Below, one piece after another: positions 10,414 through 18,663 of a DNA stretch of 40,620 bases. This DNA comes from DASYPQ01 sp041488095 (GTDB lineage: Bacteria; Planctomycetota; UBA1135; GCA-002686595): assembly GCA_041488095.1 (NCBI GenBank), contig JBGPOP010000039.1, forward strand, positions 1-40,620, given 5' to 3'. The position numbers were made by a program, and so were the translations under genes. How positions within the stretch are numbered: position 1 is the stretch's first letter; every line of letters starts with the position of its first letter. A model generated the notes under the pieces. It did not search any database and was not told the DNA's origin. It saw only the letters and a list, made by a program, of their open reading frames with translations.

Positions 10414-10568
10414 GGCGGGATCCGGACTCGAAGGCGGGGGATGGAGCGGGGCGTCGGAGACGATCGCGGCGCCCGCGCGCCGCCGATCCGGAGCGGACGA
10501 GCGCCGCGGCAGCTGTCATGCGCGCGCGGGACCGGGCAGCGGCGGAACTTCCACGGTTCGCGCGGCCA

Positions 10569-11054
10569 TCAGACCTTGACGGGCTTGCCGGCGCCGGCCT
10601 TCTCCTGGGGAGGGCTCGCGGGCGCCGCGGGTTCGCCTGCGGCGGCCGCCTCGTCGCCGGCCATCGAGGCGCGCATCGCCAGCTCGAATTCGCGCACGCG
10701 GCGGGCCTTCTCGCCCAGGAGCTCCTGGACGCGGGTCTGCTTGCCCATCCTGTCCCGGAGGAAGTACAGCTTGGCGCGGCGCACCTTGCCGGCGCGGGTG
10801 ACGACGACGTCCTTCACGCGCGGGCTGTGGAGCGGGAAGATGCGCTCGACGCCCTCGCCCTGGACGATGCGGCGCACCGTGACCGAGCGGCGGATTCCGC
10901 GGCCCTTGACTGCGATCACCGTCCCGATGAAGAGCTGGACGCGCTCCTTGTCCCCTTCGCGGATGAGGTAGTGGACCTCGACCGTGTCGCCCACCTTCAC
11001 GGCGGGCGCCGGGCGGGTCATGTGCTCTCGCTCCAGTTTTTCGATCAGGTGCAT
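10569..11054 (-). CDS. rplS: 50S ribosomal protein L19
   Basis: L19 (161 aa) sits at the 30S-50S interface. The core VKVGDTVEVHYLIREGDKER, RIRR-type GRGIRRSVTVRRI and GVERIFPLHSP segments are typical. The ATG at 11054 gives the usual short N-terminus (HLIEKLEREH). Compared with the roughly 115-residue standard form it has a C-terminal extension of about 45 residues rich in Ala, Pro and Lys. It follows trmD after about 95 nt, the common trmD-rplS order; rpsP and rimM are not in front of trmD here. Confidence 0.96.
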   Translation of the reverse strand: MHLIEKLEREHMTRPAPAVKVGDTVEVHYLIREGDKERVQLFIGTVIAVKGRGIRRSVTVRRIVQGEGVERIFPLHSPRVKDVVVTRAGKVRRAKLYFLRDRMGKQTRVQELLGEKARRVREFELAMRASMAGDEAAAAGEPAAPASPPQEKAGAGKPVKV

Positions 11055-11149
11055 GGTGGTTCTGGCGAGTCCTTGCGGCTCGTCTCCGTCGTCCACGGCT
11101 GGGTGCCGCGGCAGTGCAGGTCGGTGGCCTCTCTCGAAGCTCTCGGGGA

Positions 11150-11908
11150 TCAGTGCTCGTTCCCGGGCAGCTCCTCGGGCTCCCGTTGGTTCGTATGGGT
11201 GTTCTTCTCGCTCACCTTTTCCGCGTTGCGCTCCAGCAGATCGGGCCGGCGCGCGCTGGTGATCTCGGCCGCGGACCGCTCGCGCCAGCGGCGGATCGCC
11301 TCGTGGTCGCCCGAGAGCAGGACCTCGGGCACCGCCTCGCCTCGGTAGGTGCGCGGGCGCGTGTAGTGCGGGTGATCCAGGGCCCCGTCGCGGCGGAAGG
11401 AGTCCTCGAGGGCCGAGCGCTCGTCGCCCAGCACGCCGGGGAGGAGGCGCACCACGGCCTCGACGATCGCGAGCGCCGGGATCTCGCCGCCGGCGAGTAC
11501 GAAGTCGCCGAGAGAGACCTCCTCGAGCTCGAGCTCCTTCCGGATGCGTGTGTCGAAGCCCTCGTAGCGGCCGGCCAGGAGAAGGACGCGCTCCTCTCCC
11601 GCGAGCGCTTCGGCGCGGCTCTGGCGAAAGGGCGTGCCCGTCGGGCACATGAGGAGCTTCCGGAAGCGGCCGTGGCGGCGCTCGAGCCACTCGACGCACT
11701 CGACCACGGGTTCAGGCTTCAGGACCATCCCCGGCCCGCCTCCATAGGGTCGGTCGTCGACCGTGCGGTGGCGGTCCCGGGTGAAGTCCCGGAAGTCCAC
11801 GAGCAGGATGCGGGCCAGGCCCTTCTCCTGCGCCACCTGGAGGATGCTCGAGCGGGTGTAGGGCTCCAGCGCCTCGGGGAACAGGGTCAGGATCGCAAAG
11901 AGCGGCAA
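11150..11908 (-). CDS. trmD: tRNA (guanine37-N1)-methyltransferase TrmD
   Basis: TrmD (252 aa) methylates G37 next to the anticodon with S-adenosylmethionine and prevents frameshifting. Visible motifs are AILTLFPEAL at the N-terminus, DRPYGGGPGMVL, GRYEGFDTR and SLGDFVLAGGE, which form the trefoil-knot SAM site and its surroundings. The start is a TTG at 11908 with a strong AAAGGAGG just upstream, so initiation there is credible. The last 25 residues are a polar tail. It heads the trmD-rplS-secDF-LysM unit. Confidence 0.96.
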   Translation of the reverse strand: MPLFAILTLFPEALEPYTRSSILQVAQEKGLARILLVDFRDFTRDRHRTVDDRPYGGGPGMVLKPEPVVECVEWLERRHGRFRKLLMCPTGTPFRQSRAEALAGEERVLLLAGRYEGFDTRIRKELELEEVSLGDFVLAGGEIPALAIVEAVVRLLPGVLGDERSALEDSFRRDGALDHPHYTRPRTYRGEAVPEVLLSGDHEAIRRWRERSAAEITSARRPDLLERNAEKVSEKNTHTNQREPEELPGNEH

Positions 11909-11938
11909 GGGCCCTCCTTTAATCTAGAAAGGCAGAGC

Positions 11939-11967
11939 AGGGTAGAAAGGGCCGCCCCCAGCGTCAA
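11939..11967 (-). promoter_or_regulatory. Probable sigma-70 promoter of trmD
   Basis: On the minus strand, TTGACG (11967-11962), a 17-nt spacer and TACCCT (11944-11939) lie about 30 nt upstream of the TTG start of trmD. The -35 is set in GCTTGACG, the same octamer seen at the HU and tRNA promoters in this window. Confidence 0.5.
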
Positions 11968-12009
11968 GCTCGGGGACCTAGGATGGGCCCTTCCGGCCCC
12001 CGGATCGCC

Positions 12010-12597
12010 ATGTTCACCGGCCTCGTCGAAGCCCGCGCCATCGTTCGCCGCGTCGTTTCGCGGGGAACGGGTCTGCGGATCGGCCTCTCGCCGCCGGAGG
12101 GGTGGGAGCCGCGGCGCGGGGAAAGCGTGTGCGTCTCGGGCGCATGCCTCTCGGTGGCCGAGCTGGAGAAGGGAGAGATGCTCTTCGACCTGTCGGAGGA
12201 GACCCTGAGCAGGACCTGGCTGGGAGCGCTGCGACCGGGCGACGAGGTCAACCTCGAGCGCGCCATGCGCCTTTCCGACCGCCTCGAAGGACACCTCGTC
12301 ACCGGCCACGTCGACGGTCGGGGGCGCTTCGCCGCGATCGAGGACTCCGGGGACGGCGGCAGGCGCCTGACGATCGAGGTCGAAGCGGGGTTCGAGCGCT
12401 ATCTCGTCGACAAGGGCAGCATCGCCGTCGACGGCGTCAGCCTGACGGTCGTCAGTCCGCGCGGCCGGCTCTTCGACGTGGCCGCGATCCCGATCACGCT
12501 CGAGAAGACCACCCTCGCCCGCGCGGAGCGCGGAGCTGCGGTGAATCTCGAGGCCGACCCGATCGGGAAGTGGATCGAGCGGTTGCTCCGTCGCTAG
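12010..12597 (+). CDS. ribE: Riboflavin synthase, alpha chain
   Basis: This enzyme (195 aa) dismutates two 6,7-dimethyl-8-ribityllumazine molecules into riboflavin and a pyrimidine. Both lumazine-binding halves are visible: N-terminal MFTGLVEA with GESVCVSGACLSV, and HLVTGHVDG leading to the second half with DKGSIAVDGVSLTVV. The start is set at 12010 because MFTGLVE is the invariant N-terminus; an upstream in-frame ATG would add nine residues. It stands alone: the rest of the rib pathway is not adjacent. Its stop overlaps the stop of the convergent MCE gene (shared CTAG). Confidence 0.95.
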   Translation: MFTGLVEARAIVRRVVSRGTGLRIGLSPPEGWEPRRGESVCVSGACLSVAELEKGEMLFDLSEETLSRTWLGALRPGDEVNLERAMRLSDRLEGHLVTGHVDGRGRFAAIEDSGDGGRRLTIEVEAGFERYLVDKGSIAVDGVSLTVVSPRGRLFDVAAIPITLEKTTLARAERGAAVNLEADPIGKWIERLLRR

Positions 12598-13778
12598 AAC
12601 GCGCCGAAGAACACCGAGGTGAACGTCGTCACCGGCGCCGCCTCGCGGTACTCCTCGAGCGCGCGCTGCACGATCAGGAGCGCGGTCTTGATCTGCTGGT
12701 AGATCTCGTCGTCCATGGCGAGGCGCCCGAGGCTCCCCTGGCCGTTGCGGAGAGCGGCCGAGAAGACCGCCGCGTTCTCGGACGTCTCGCGCAGGTTGTC
12801 GTAGACCTCGGTCCTGGTCAGCAGGGCGCCGACTGTGCCCTCGCCGCGGTCGACCTTGCCCAAGATGCTGGCGAGGTGGCTGGCGATCGTGTCGTCGTTG
12901 ACGAGCATCCCGACCGTCCCCTGGCCCTGGTCGATTCGTTTCACGATCGAGTTCACGCTGGCGATCGTCGCCGCCACGTCGTTGCCCATCTTCTCGTCCA
13001 GGAACAGCCGCGGGAGGACCCCCTTGCCGTTGCGGAAATCGCCCACCATCGCGCTGGTCTCGTCGAGCGTCTTGTTCAGCTTGCGCGTCGTCCCGAGCAG
13101 CTCGTCGTAGAGCTCGCGGTTCGTGAGGACCTGTCCAGCCGTTCCACTCCCCTGCACGAGATCGGTCGAGATGCGCTCGAGGTTGGCGAGCGTCTTCGCG
13201 GCACCCTGCAGCGTATCGGCGAGGTCCTGCGACATCTTCTCGTCGGTGATGAAGCGCCCGGCGGTCCCCTTGCCGTCGCGGACTCCCTTCGTGATCGCGG
13301 AGAGGTCGTCGATGATCTTGGAGACCCCCTTCTGGCTCTCGGCGACCAGGTCGCCGAGCGAGGAGAGCGGGTTTCGCCCGACCTCGCCGAAGAGGATCTC
13401 CCCGGGGGGCACCCATTTGCCGCCCGCGGGCCCTGGGTCGATGGTCAGGTTCTTGCCGCCGAGCAGCGTCGCGTCCTCGATCTTGATGACGAAGTGCTCG
13501 CGCAGCACCAGATCCTCCTTGAGGGTCGCGACCACCGTGATGCGCCGGTCGTTCTGCGCGGAGGGATCGTACTCCAGGCTCTTCACCTTGCCCCAGCGCA
13601 TGCCCGCGACGAGCACCGAATCGCCCTCGCGCAGGCCGTTGGTCTCCGAGAAGTGCACGACCAGCTCGGTCTTCTTGCTGAACAGCGTGAAGTCGGACTT
13701 GAACAGCGTGAAGTAGCCGAGGAGCCCGAGGGTGATCAGGAAGAACAGGCCGAGGAGGATCGTACGGTTGGCGGGCAT
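12594..13778 (-). CDS. MCE-domain lipid transport protein (MlaD-like) with repeat tail
   Basis: The 394-residue protein has one N-terminal membrane span (6-25), one MCE domain (about 37-117, with VHFSETNGLREGDSVLVAGM) and a long C-terminal region. That region carries six copies of a glycine-led motif (consensus G-x-G-T-x-G-x-L) starting near residues 169, 210, 251, 285, 312 and 346, each followed by a helical stretch. MCE proteins form rings in the periplasm that carry lipids between inner membrane transporter and outer membrane. It is the last gene of an operon with a permease and an ATPase. The repeats probably form an extended helical bundle; that is inferred. Confidence 0.9.
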   Translation of the reverse strand: MPANRTILLGLFFLITLGLLGYFTLFKSDFTLFSKKTELVVHFSETNGLREGDSVLVAGMRWGKVKSLEYDPSAQNDRRITVVATLKEDLVLREHFVIKIEDATLLGGKNLTIDPGPAGGKWVPPGEILFGEVGRNPLSSLGDLVAESQKGVSKIIDDLSAITKGVRDGKGTAGRFITDEKMSQDLADTLQGAAKTLANLERISTDLVQGSGTAGQVLTNRELYDELLGTTRKLNKTLDETSAMVGDFRNGKGVLPRLFLDEKMGNDVAATIASVNSIVKRIDQGQGTVGMLVNDDTIASHLASILGKVDRGEGTVGALLTRTEVYDNLRETSENAAVFSAALRNGQGSLGRLAMDDEIYQQIKTALLIVQRALEEYREAAPVTTFTSVFFGAF

Positions 13779-13854
13779 GGCTTGGGCTCTCCAGATGGGG
13801 CCAGGGAACGAGACCAGGGATCAAGACCGAGAGTTCAAGAACGGGAGGCCGGCC

Positions 13855-14595
13855 TCAATCCGGCTTCTCCCCGAGGAATTTCAGGATGCGCGGATGGCGG
13901 CTGGCGAAGAACTCGTCGGTGGGCAGGCGCATGAGCGCCTTCCCGCCTTCGAGGAACAGGACCTCGTCGGCCACCCTGCGGATGCACCCCACGCGGTGCT
14001 CGACGACGATGGCGGTCACCTGGAGCTCCACCTTGAGCTCGCGGATGAGGTCGTTGATCGAGGCGGCGATCTCCGGATCGAGGCCGGCGTTGGGCTCGTC
14101 GTACAGGATGACCTCGGGATCGGTGATCAGCGCCCGGGCCAGGCCCACGCGCTTCTTCATCCCGCCCGAGATCTGCGAGGGCATCTTCTCCCACGAGTCG
14201 GGGATGTGGACGCGCTCCAGCTTCTCCTGGACCTTGGCGCGAATCTCGGCATCCGAGAGATCGGTGTTCTCGCGCAGCGGCAGCGCCACGTTCTCCCCGA
14301 CGTTGAGCCAGTTGATCAGCGCGCCCTCCTGGAACAGGAAGCCCATCCGCTTGCGCAGCTCGGCCAGCTCGCGGCGGCTGAGCGAGGGGACGTTGCGACC
14401 CTCGACCTCGACGTGGCCCGAGTCGGGCTTGAGGAGGCCGATCGCGTGGCGCAGGACGACCGATTTGCCCGAGCCCGACGCTCCCATGATCGCGAGCGTC
14501 CGGCCCCGCTCGACCTCGAAGGACAGGCCCGAGAGCACCGACTGGGCGCCGAAGCTCTTGTACACGTCCTGGAAGCGGAGGATGGTCTCGCCCAC
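13855..14595 (-). CDS. ABC transporter ATPase of the MCE system (MlaF-like)
   Basis: The 246-residue ATPase energises the MCE lipid transporter. Walker A is GASGSGKS, the signature is SGGMKKRVGLARAL, Walker B is ILYDEPNAGLDPE, and the switch histidine is in VVEHRV. The start is the GTG at 14595, 11 nt after the permease stop; the frame stays open far upstream but that region is antisense to or overlaps other genes. Permease, ATPase and MCE protein together match the Mla/Ttg2 layout. MlaB (STAS) and MlaC are absent here. Confidence 0.93.
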   Translation of the reverse strand: MGETILRFQDVYKSFGAQSVLSGLSFEVERGRTLAIMGASGSGKSVVLRHAIGLLKPDSGHVEVEGRNVPSLSRRELAELRKRMGFLFQEGALINWLNVGENVALPLRENTDLSDAEIRAKVQEKLERVHIPDSWEKMPSQISGGMKKRVGLARALITDPEVILYDEPNAGLDPEIAASINDLIRELKVELQVTAIVVEHRVGCIRRVADEVLFLEGGKALMRLPTDEFFASRHPRILKFLGEKPD

Positions 14596-14606
14596 GCGTC
14601 CGCCCC

Positions 14607-15392
14607 TCAGCCCTGGTAGATGAACCAGGTCATGAAGTAGTTCGAGATGATGATCGCGATGATCGAGTCGCGCACCGCCTGGCGCGTCGCGTGCCCCACG
14701 CCCAGCGCGCCGCCGGTCGCGCGCAGCCCGGCGTTGCAACCGATCGCCGCGATCAGGACGCCGAAGACCAGCGCCTTGAAGAGCCCGGCGTAGACGTCCT
14801 TCGGCAGCGGCACGGTGAGCGCCGGGGTCCGCAGCGCTTCCATCGCGGAGTCGAGGTAGAGCTGGAAGGTGACGTTGAGCTGCGACTGCGCCACGAACCC
14901 TCCGCCGAAGATGCCGATCGTGTCGCACAGGATGGTCAGCAGCGGAGCTGCGATCGCCAGGGCCACGAGGCGCGGCAGGACCAGGAATCGAACGCGGTCG
15001 ACCGAGAGCACTTCGAGCGCCGCCAGCTCGTCGCTGACGGCCATCGTGCCGAGCTCCGCGGCGATCGAGCTGCCCACCGTCGCCGCCAGGATCGTGGCGG
15101 TGATGAACGGGCCCATCTCGCGCGCCATGCTGACCGCGACCACGGTCCCGATCTGGTCCTGCTGTCCGATGCGCATGAGCTCGATGCCGGTCTGCAGGGA
15201 GACGATCATCCCGATGAAGAGGCCCACGAGCAGGACCACGTGGACGCCCTGGATCGCTCCCGCGTAGAGCTGGTCGGCGATCGGCCGCAGGCGCGCGGGG
15301 ACGGACGGCAGGCGCCGGATCGCCTGGAGCAGGAGCTCGATCGGGTGGCCGACGCCTTCGCAGAGCGAGATGACGGGTTGCAGCCAGGGCAT
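14607..15392 (-). CDS. MCE-system ABC permease (MlaE family)
   Basis: The 261-residue integral membrane protein belongs to the MlaE permease family. Typical features are the amphipathic N-terminal helix, VLLVGLFIGMIVSLQTGIEL, the conserved EMGPFITATILAATVGSSIAAELGTM block (positions about 92-117) and a glycine-rich C-terminal part with IGCNAGLRATGGALGVG and TRQAV. Five or so spans are visible. It begins six bases after the upstream lipoprotein gene and is followed 11 nt later by the ATPase, so the genes are almost certainly one transcript. Confidence 0.94.
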   Translation of the reverse strand: MPWLQPVISLCEGVGHPIELLLQAIRRLPSVPARLRPIADQLYAGAIQGVHVVLLVGLFIGMIVSLQTGIELMRIGQQDQIGTVVAVSMAREMGPFITATILAATVGSSIAAELGTMAVSDELAALEVLSVDRVRFLVLPRLVALAIAAPLLTILCDTIGIFGGGFVAQSQLNVTFQLYLDSAMEALRTPALTVPLPKDVYAGLFKALVFGVLIAAIGCNAGLRATGGALGVGHATRQAVRDSIIAIIISNYFMTWFIYQG

Positions 15393-15398
15393 CGTGCT

Positions 15399-16892
15399 TC
15401 AGTTCCCGGGGGCCTCGCGTTGCAGGGGCCACCCCGGGCCCGGGATCGCGGGCGGCAGCCACTCTAGGGAACCGGAGGCGCTGTTGCGCCAACGCAGGAG
15501 CCCGAAGAAGAGGGAGGACTCCGTCGTCTGCCCGTCCACTCCATATTTCCGGTGCGCCCACAGGCCCACGAAGGAGGAGCGGTCCTCCAGCTCGTCCTTC
15601 TCGCGGCGGTACAGTCCCAGCCACGAGCGCTCGCGGACGATGTCGTGGCCCCTCTCGCGCGTGTACAGCTCGTAGATCCAGGCGTACATCTCGTCGATCT
15701 CGGGCGTGCGCCACAGGGGATTCAGGGCCGGGAAGGCGGACTTCAGGCTGTGCTCCTCGGGGCGCTCGACCTGGTAGAGCGGCCACAGCTTCTGGAACGA
15801 GGAGGGTCCGGCCTCCTCGTCGTAGCGCTTCCAGCTCTGCCAGAAGGGAAGCACGTACAGGCCGGTGCGGCGCGCGGAGGCATACTGCTCGCTGCGCACG
15901 TTGACGATCGGCCACAGGTACCAGCTCGAGTCGAGCCCGTCGCCGTGGTAGTGGGAATAGAACGGCCAGAAGCGCGTGCGGAAGGTGTCCGTCTGCGGGT
16001 CGTGGTGCAGGCGCACGAGCGGCCAGGGCCCGTCGAAGGACCAGAAGTCGGTCTTCTCGTCGTGCGCCCAGCCGAAGAAGGGCCACAGGAGGGTCGTGCT
16101 GCGGTAGGTGTCCCGCGTCGTGCGGCCGATCAGCGGAAAGACCATCCACTTGAGCTCCTGCTTCTCGCGCGGCGCCCAGAGATTGTTCCTCTGCCAATGC
16201 AGGATCGGCCACAGGGCGAAGGAACGCTCGTAGCTGCCCTCGAGGCGGCTGGTCCCGTAGAGCGGCCAGAAGCGCCAGCCCGAGGCTCCCTTGCCGCTGG
16301 TGAAGGCGAACACCGGGAACAGGAAGGAGTAGGTGACGTGTCCGCTCCGTTCGGAGCGCGCGAACAGCGGGAACAGCACGAACACGATGCGGTCGAAGGA
16401 CAGGAAGTCCTCGAGCACGCCGCCGAAGGGGAACCAGGCGCGCAGGATGCGGCCGTCGGAGCGGCGGGCCCAGTAGATCCCCGGCAGCGAGAGGAAGGTC
16501 CACTCGAGCTCTCCCGCGGAGGTGACGCGGCGCTGGTAGCGCGCGACGGGCAGGAGCTGCCAGGTGTACTCGTCTCCGCTGTTCGTGCTCGTGCCGAGCG
16601 GTGTGAGGAAGTGGGAGATCGTCTCTCCCGTCGAGGTACGGTCGACGATCACGAGCGGCCGCAGTGCGAACTGCTCGAAGGGGCCGCTGGGCCGCGAGCG
16701 CCGCAGGCGCACCGCGCCGCCCAGGGCCTCGAACTCGGTGCCGCCTCCGGCACGCGAGATTTCGGTGAAGAGCGGCGCAAGGTGGCGCTCGCTGCGGAAC
16801 GATGCGCAGCCGTTCGTGACGATCCCGAGCGCGATGGCCGCGAGCGTGACCCTCCACGTGAAAGCGGCCCTCGTGCTCGTTCCCTTCGGCAT
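15399..16892 (-). CDS. Large repeat lipoprotein with WP motifs, first gene of the MCE operon (unknown family)
   Basis: This 497-residue protein has an N-terminal export signal with a possible lipidation Cys29 (ITNGC-like TNGC, not a perfect lipobox). The mature part repeats a short aromatic motif, [LFV][WF]P[LFIV][YFILV], about twelve times from residue 153 to 373, for example FWPLY 208-212, LWPIL 227-231, LWPFF 269-273, FWPFY 308-312, LWPIV 326-330 and LWPLY 369-373, spaced about 15-22 residues with alternating charged and aromatic residues. This suggests a beta-strand repeat fold. The start ATG at 16892 gives the signal peptide; no strong Shine-Dalgarno is present. It ends six bases before the mlaE-like permease, which argues for a role in the lipid transport system, perhaps at the outer membrane. 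I do not recognise the family. Confidence 0.8.
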   Translation of the reverse strand: MPKGTSTRAAFTWRVTLAAIALGIVTNGCASFRSERHLAPLFTEISRAGGGTEFEALGGAVRLRRSRPSGPFEQFALRPLVIVDRTSTGETISHFLTPLGTSTNSGDEYTWQLLPVARYQRRVTSAGELEWTFLSLPGIYWARRSDGRILRAWFPFGGVLEDFLSFDRIVFVLFPLFARSERSGHVTYSFLFPVFAFTSGKGASGWRFWPLYGTSRLEGSYERSFALWPILHWQRNNLWAPREKQELKWMVFPLIGRTTRDTYRSTTLLWPFFGWAHDEKTDFWSFDGPWPLVRLHHDPQTDTFRTRFWPFYSHYHGDGLDSSWYLWPIVNVRSEQYASARRTGLYVLPFWQSWKRYDEEAGPSSFQKLWPLYQVERPEEHSLKSAFPALNPLWRTPEIDEMYAWIYELYTRERGHDIVRERSWLGLYRREKDELEDRSSFVGLWAHRKYGVDGQTTESSLFFGLLRWRNSASGSLEWLPPAIPGPGWPLQREAPGN

Positions 16893-16986
16893 CCCGCCTG
16901 CGGATTGTCGAGCCCCGGGGAGCGGATGCAAGTCAGCGGATGCAGGCCGGGAGTCACGGCGCGCCCGCGCTCCACGGGGCCGGCGG

Positions 16987-17015
16987 TTGTCCGTCGGTCC
17001 GGGGACTGCTAAGGT
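16987..17015 (+). promoter_or_regulatory. Possible sigma-70 promoter of trpS
   Basis: TTGTCC (16987-16992), a 17-nt spacer and TAAGGT (17010-17015) lie 30 nt before the trpS ATG. The match is moderate. On the opposite strand TTGCAT (16931-16926), 16 nt and GACAAT (16909-16904) could serve the divergent MCE operon. Confidence 0.4.
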
Positions 17016-17045
17016 CGACGCTCCTCGGACCGCTCCCTCCGCGCC

Positions 17046-18029
17046 ATGACCACGTACCTGAGCGGCATCCAGCCCAGCGGGCGGCCGCATCTCGGCAACT
17101 ACTTCGGTGCGATCCGCCAGCACATCGAGCTGCAGGACGCGGGAGGCGAGTGCTTCTACTTCATCGCCGACTACCACGCGCTGACCACGAGCCGGGAGCC
17201 CGAGAAGCTGCGCGAGGCCGTGCGGGACGTGGCGGTCACCTACCTCGCGCTCGGCCTCGATCCCGGGAAGGTGGCGCTCTTCCGTCAGAGCGACGTCAAG
17301 GAGGTGCTGGAGCTCGCCTGGCTCCTCGCCTGCGTGACCGGGCTGGGACTCCTCGAACGCGCGCACTCCTACAAGGACAAGCTCGCCCGCGGGATCAAGC
17401 CGAACGTGGGGCTGTTCACCTACCCCGTCCTCATGGCGGCCGACATCCTGGCCTACGACTCGACCCACGTCCCGGTCGGCAAGGACCAGGTCCAGCACGT
17501 GGAGATGGCCCAGGACATGGCCGGATCGTTCAATGCCGCGTTCGGGGACGTGTTCGTCCGCCCCGAGCCTCTCGTTCCCGCCGCGGAGTCGCTCTCGAAG
17601 GTGCCCGGTCTCGACGGCGAGAAGATGAGCAAGAGCTACGGCAACGACCTGTGGATCTTCGAGTCGGGCAAGAAGCTCAAGTCTGCGGTCGGACGCATCG
17701 TGACCGACAGCCGCCCGCCCGAGGAGCCCAAGGACCCGGCGGCGCTCCTGCTGTTCCGGTTCCTGGAGCTGCTCCTGCCTCCGGCCGAGCTCTCCTCGTG
17801 GGAGGAGCGCGTGCGCCGGGGTGGCGGCGGTGCTCCGGGTTACGGCCACCTGAAGCAGCGCATCGTGGAAGCGATCGAGGAGCGCTTCGCTCCCGCGCGC
17901 GCGCGCCGCGAGGAGCTGCTCTCCGATCCGGGCGAGGTCGACCGCGTCCTGGCGCGCGGGGCGGAGGTCGCGCGCGCGCGCGCGGCGGCGACGGCCGGGC
18001 GCGCCCTGCGGGCCTGCGGCCTCAGGTAG
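17046..18029 (+). CDS. trpS: Tryptophanyl-tRNA synthetase
   Basis: TrpRS (327 aa) is a class I synthetase that charges tRNA-Trp. The HIGH-type signature is PSGRPHLGNYFGA near residues 10-22 after the usual SGIQPSG start; the KMSKS loop is GEKMSKSYGN near residue 195. ADYHAL, VGKDQVQHVEMAQDMA and the LMAADILAYD segment are also typical. Length is normal. The last 60 residues are rich in Arg, Ala and Glu. It is the first of a likely unit with the two lipoprotein genes and dtd, although a 103-nt gap follows it. Confidence 0.96.
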   Translation: MTTYLSGIQPSGRPHLGNYFGAIRQHIELQDAGGECFYFIADYHALTTSREPEKLREAVRDVAVTYLALGLDPGKVALFRQSDVKEVLELAWLLACVTGLGLLERAHSYKDKLARGIKPNVGLFTYPVLMAADILAYDSTHVPVGKDQVQHVEMAQDMAGSFNAAFGDVFVRPEPLVPAAESLSKVPGLDGEKMSKSYGNDLWIFESGKKLKSAVGRIVTDSRPPEEPKDPAALLLFRFLELLLPPAELSSWEERVRRGGGGAPGYGHLKQRIVEAIEERFAPARARREELLSDPGEVDRVLARGAEVARARAAATAGRALRACGLR

Positions 18030-18132
18030 GGCCGCGCCAGGGAGGCGGCTGTGGACGCGGCCGCCTCCGCATGGCATGAATTCGGTCGGCGCGCGGCTGC
18101 CAGCGCGCATTCTTCCATCCCGAGGAGGCCTC

Positions 18133-18663
18133 ATGTCCGAGACGAAAGCGCCGACTCCGCCGCTCTCGACGCTGCTTGCCATCCTGCTCTGGGCCGCCGC
18201 CTGCTCCTCCACGGAGAAGGTCTCGAGGTCGGCGTCCACCGAAGAGGCGGGTGGCGCGGTGGCTTCGCACGGCGGAGCCGCGTCCTCGTCGATCCCCTGG
18301 ACCGACGCCTTCACGAAGCCCGCCGTCCTGATCGCCGCCGACGTGCGCATCGAAGGTCCCAAGGGCCTGATGGACCATATCGCCACCGTCTCGGATCCCG
18401 AGGAGCTGGAGCGCACGGAGAAGACCGTGCCCGAGGGCTTCCTGCAGGAGGTCTCGGTCAAGCCCGCCGCCGCCGGCGCGGAGATCAAGGCCCAGCTCGA
18501 CCGGCTCGCGATCGTCGCCACGAGGCGCCTGGTCATCCTCGAGCGCCCGGGACTCGTGGATGTGATCGTCGTGGCGCAGGGCGACGTGTACTGGGCCAGC
18601 CAGGGTAGCGGCGAAGAGAAGCGCGGCGAGTCGCTGCGTTTCGTCGGGACGATCGCGCGGTGA
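18133..18663 (+). CDS. Putative lipoprotein (176 aa, unknown)
   Basis: The start ATG at 18133 is preceded by GAGGAGG at a good distance, which decides against an upstream in-frame ATG at 18076. An N-terminal hydrophobic stretch ends in WAAACSS, a plausible lipobox with the lipidated Cys near residue 24. The mature part has a low-complexity Ser/Gly/Ala stretch, then a mixed alpha/beta region of about 120 residues with no motif I recognise. Its stop overlaps the GTG of the next lipoprotein gene by 4 bp, so the two are translationally coupled and may act together at a membrane. Confidence 0.75.
   Translation: MSETKAPTPPLSTLLAILLWAAACSSTEKVSRSASTEEAGGAVASHGGAASSSIPWTDAFTKPAVLIAADVRIEGPKGLMDHIATVSDPEELERTEKTVPEGFLQEVSVKPAAAGAEIKAQLDRLAIVATRRLVILERPGLVDVIVVAQGDVYWASQGSGEEKRGESLRFVGTIAR

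Noticed and set aside
13855..16857. A 1000-residue fusion of the MCE ATPase with an upstream region
   Set aside because: The part before 14595 overlaps the permease and lipoprotein genes in another frame; the ATPase starts at the GTG 14595.
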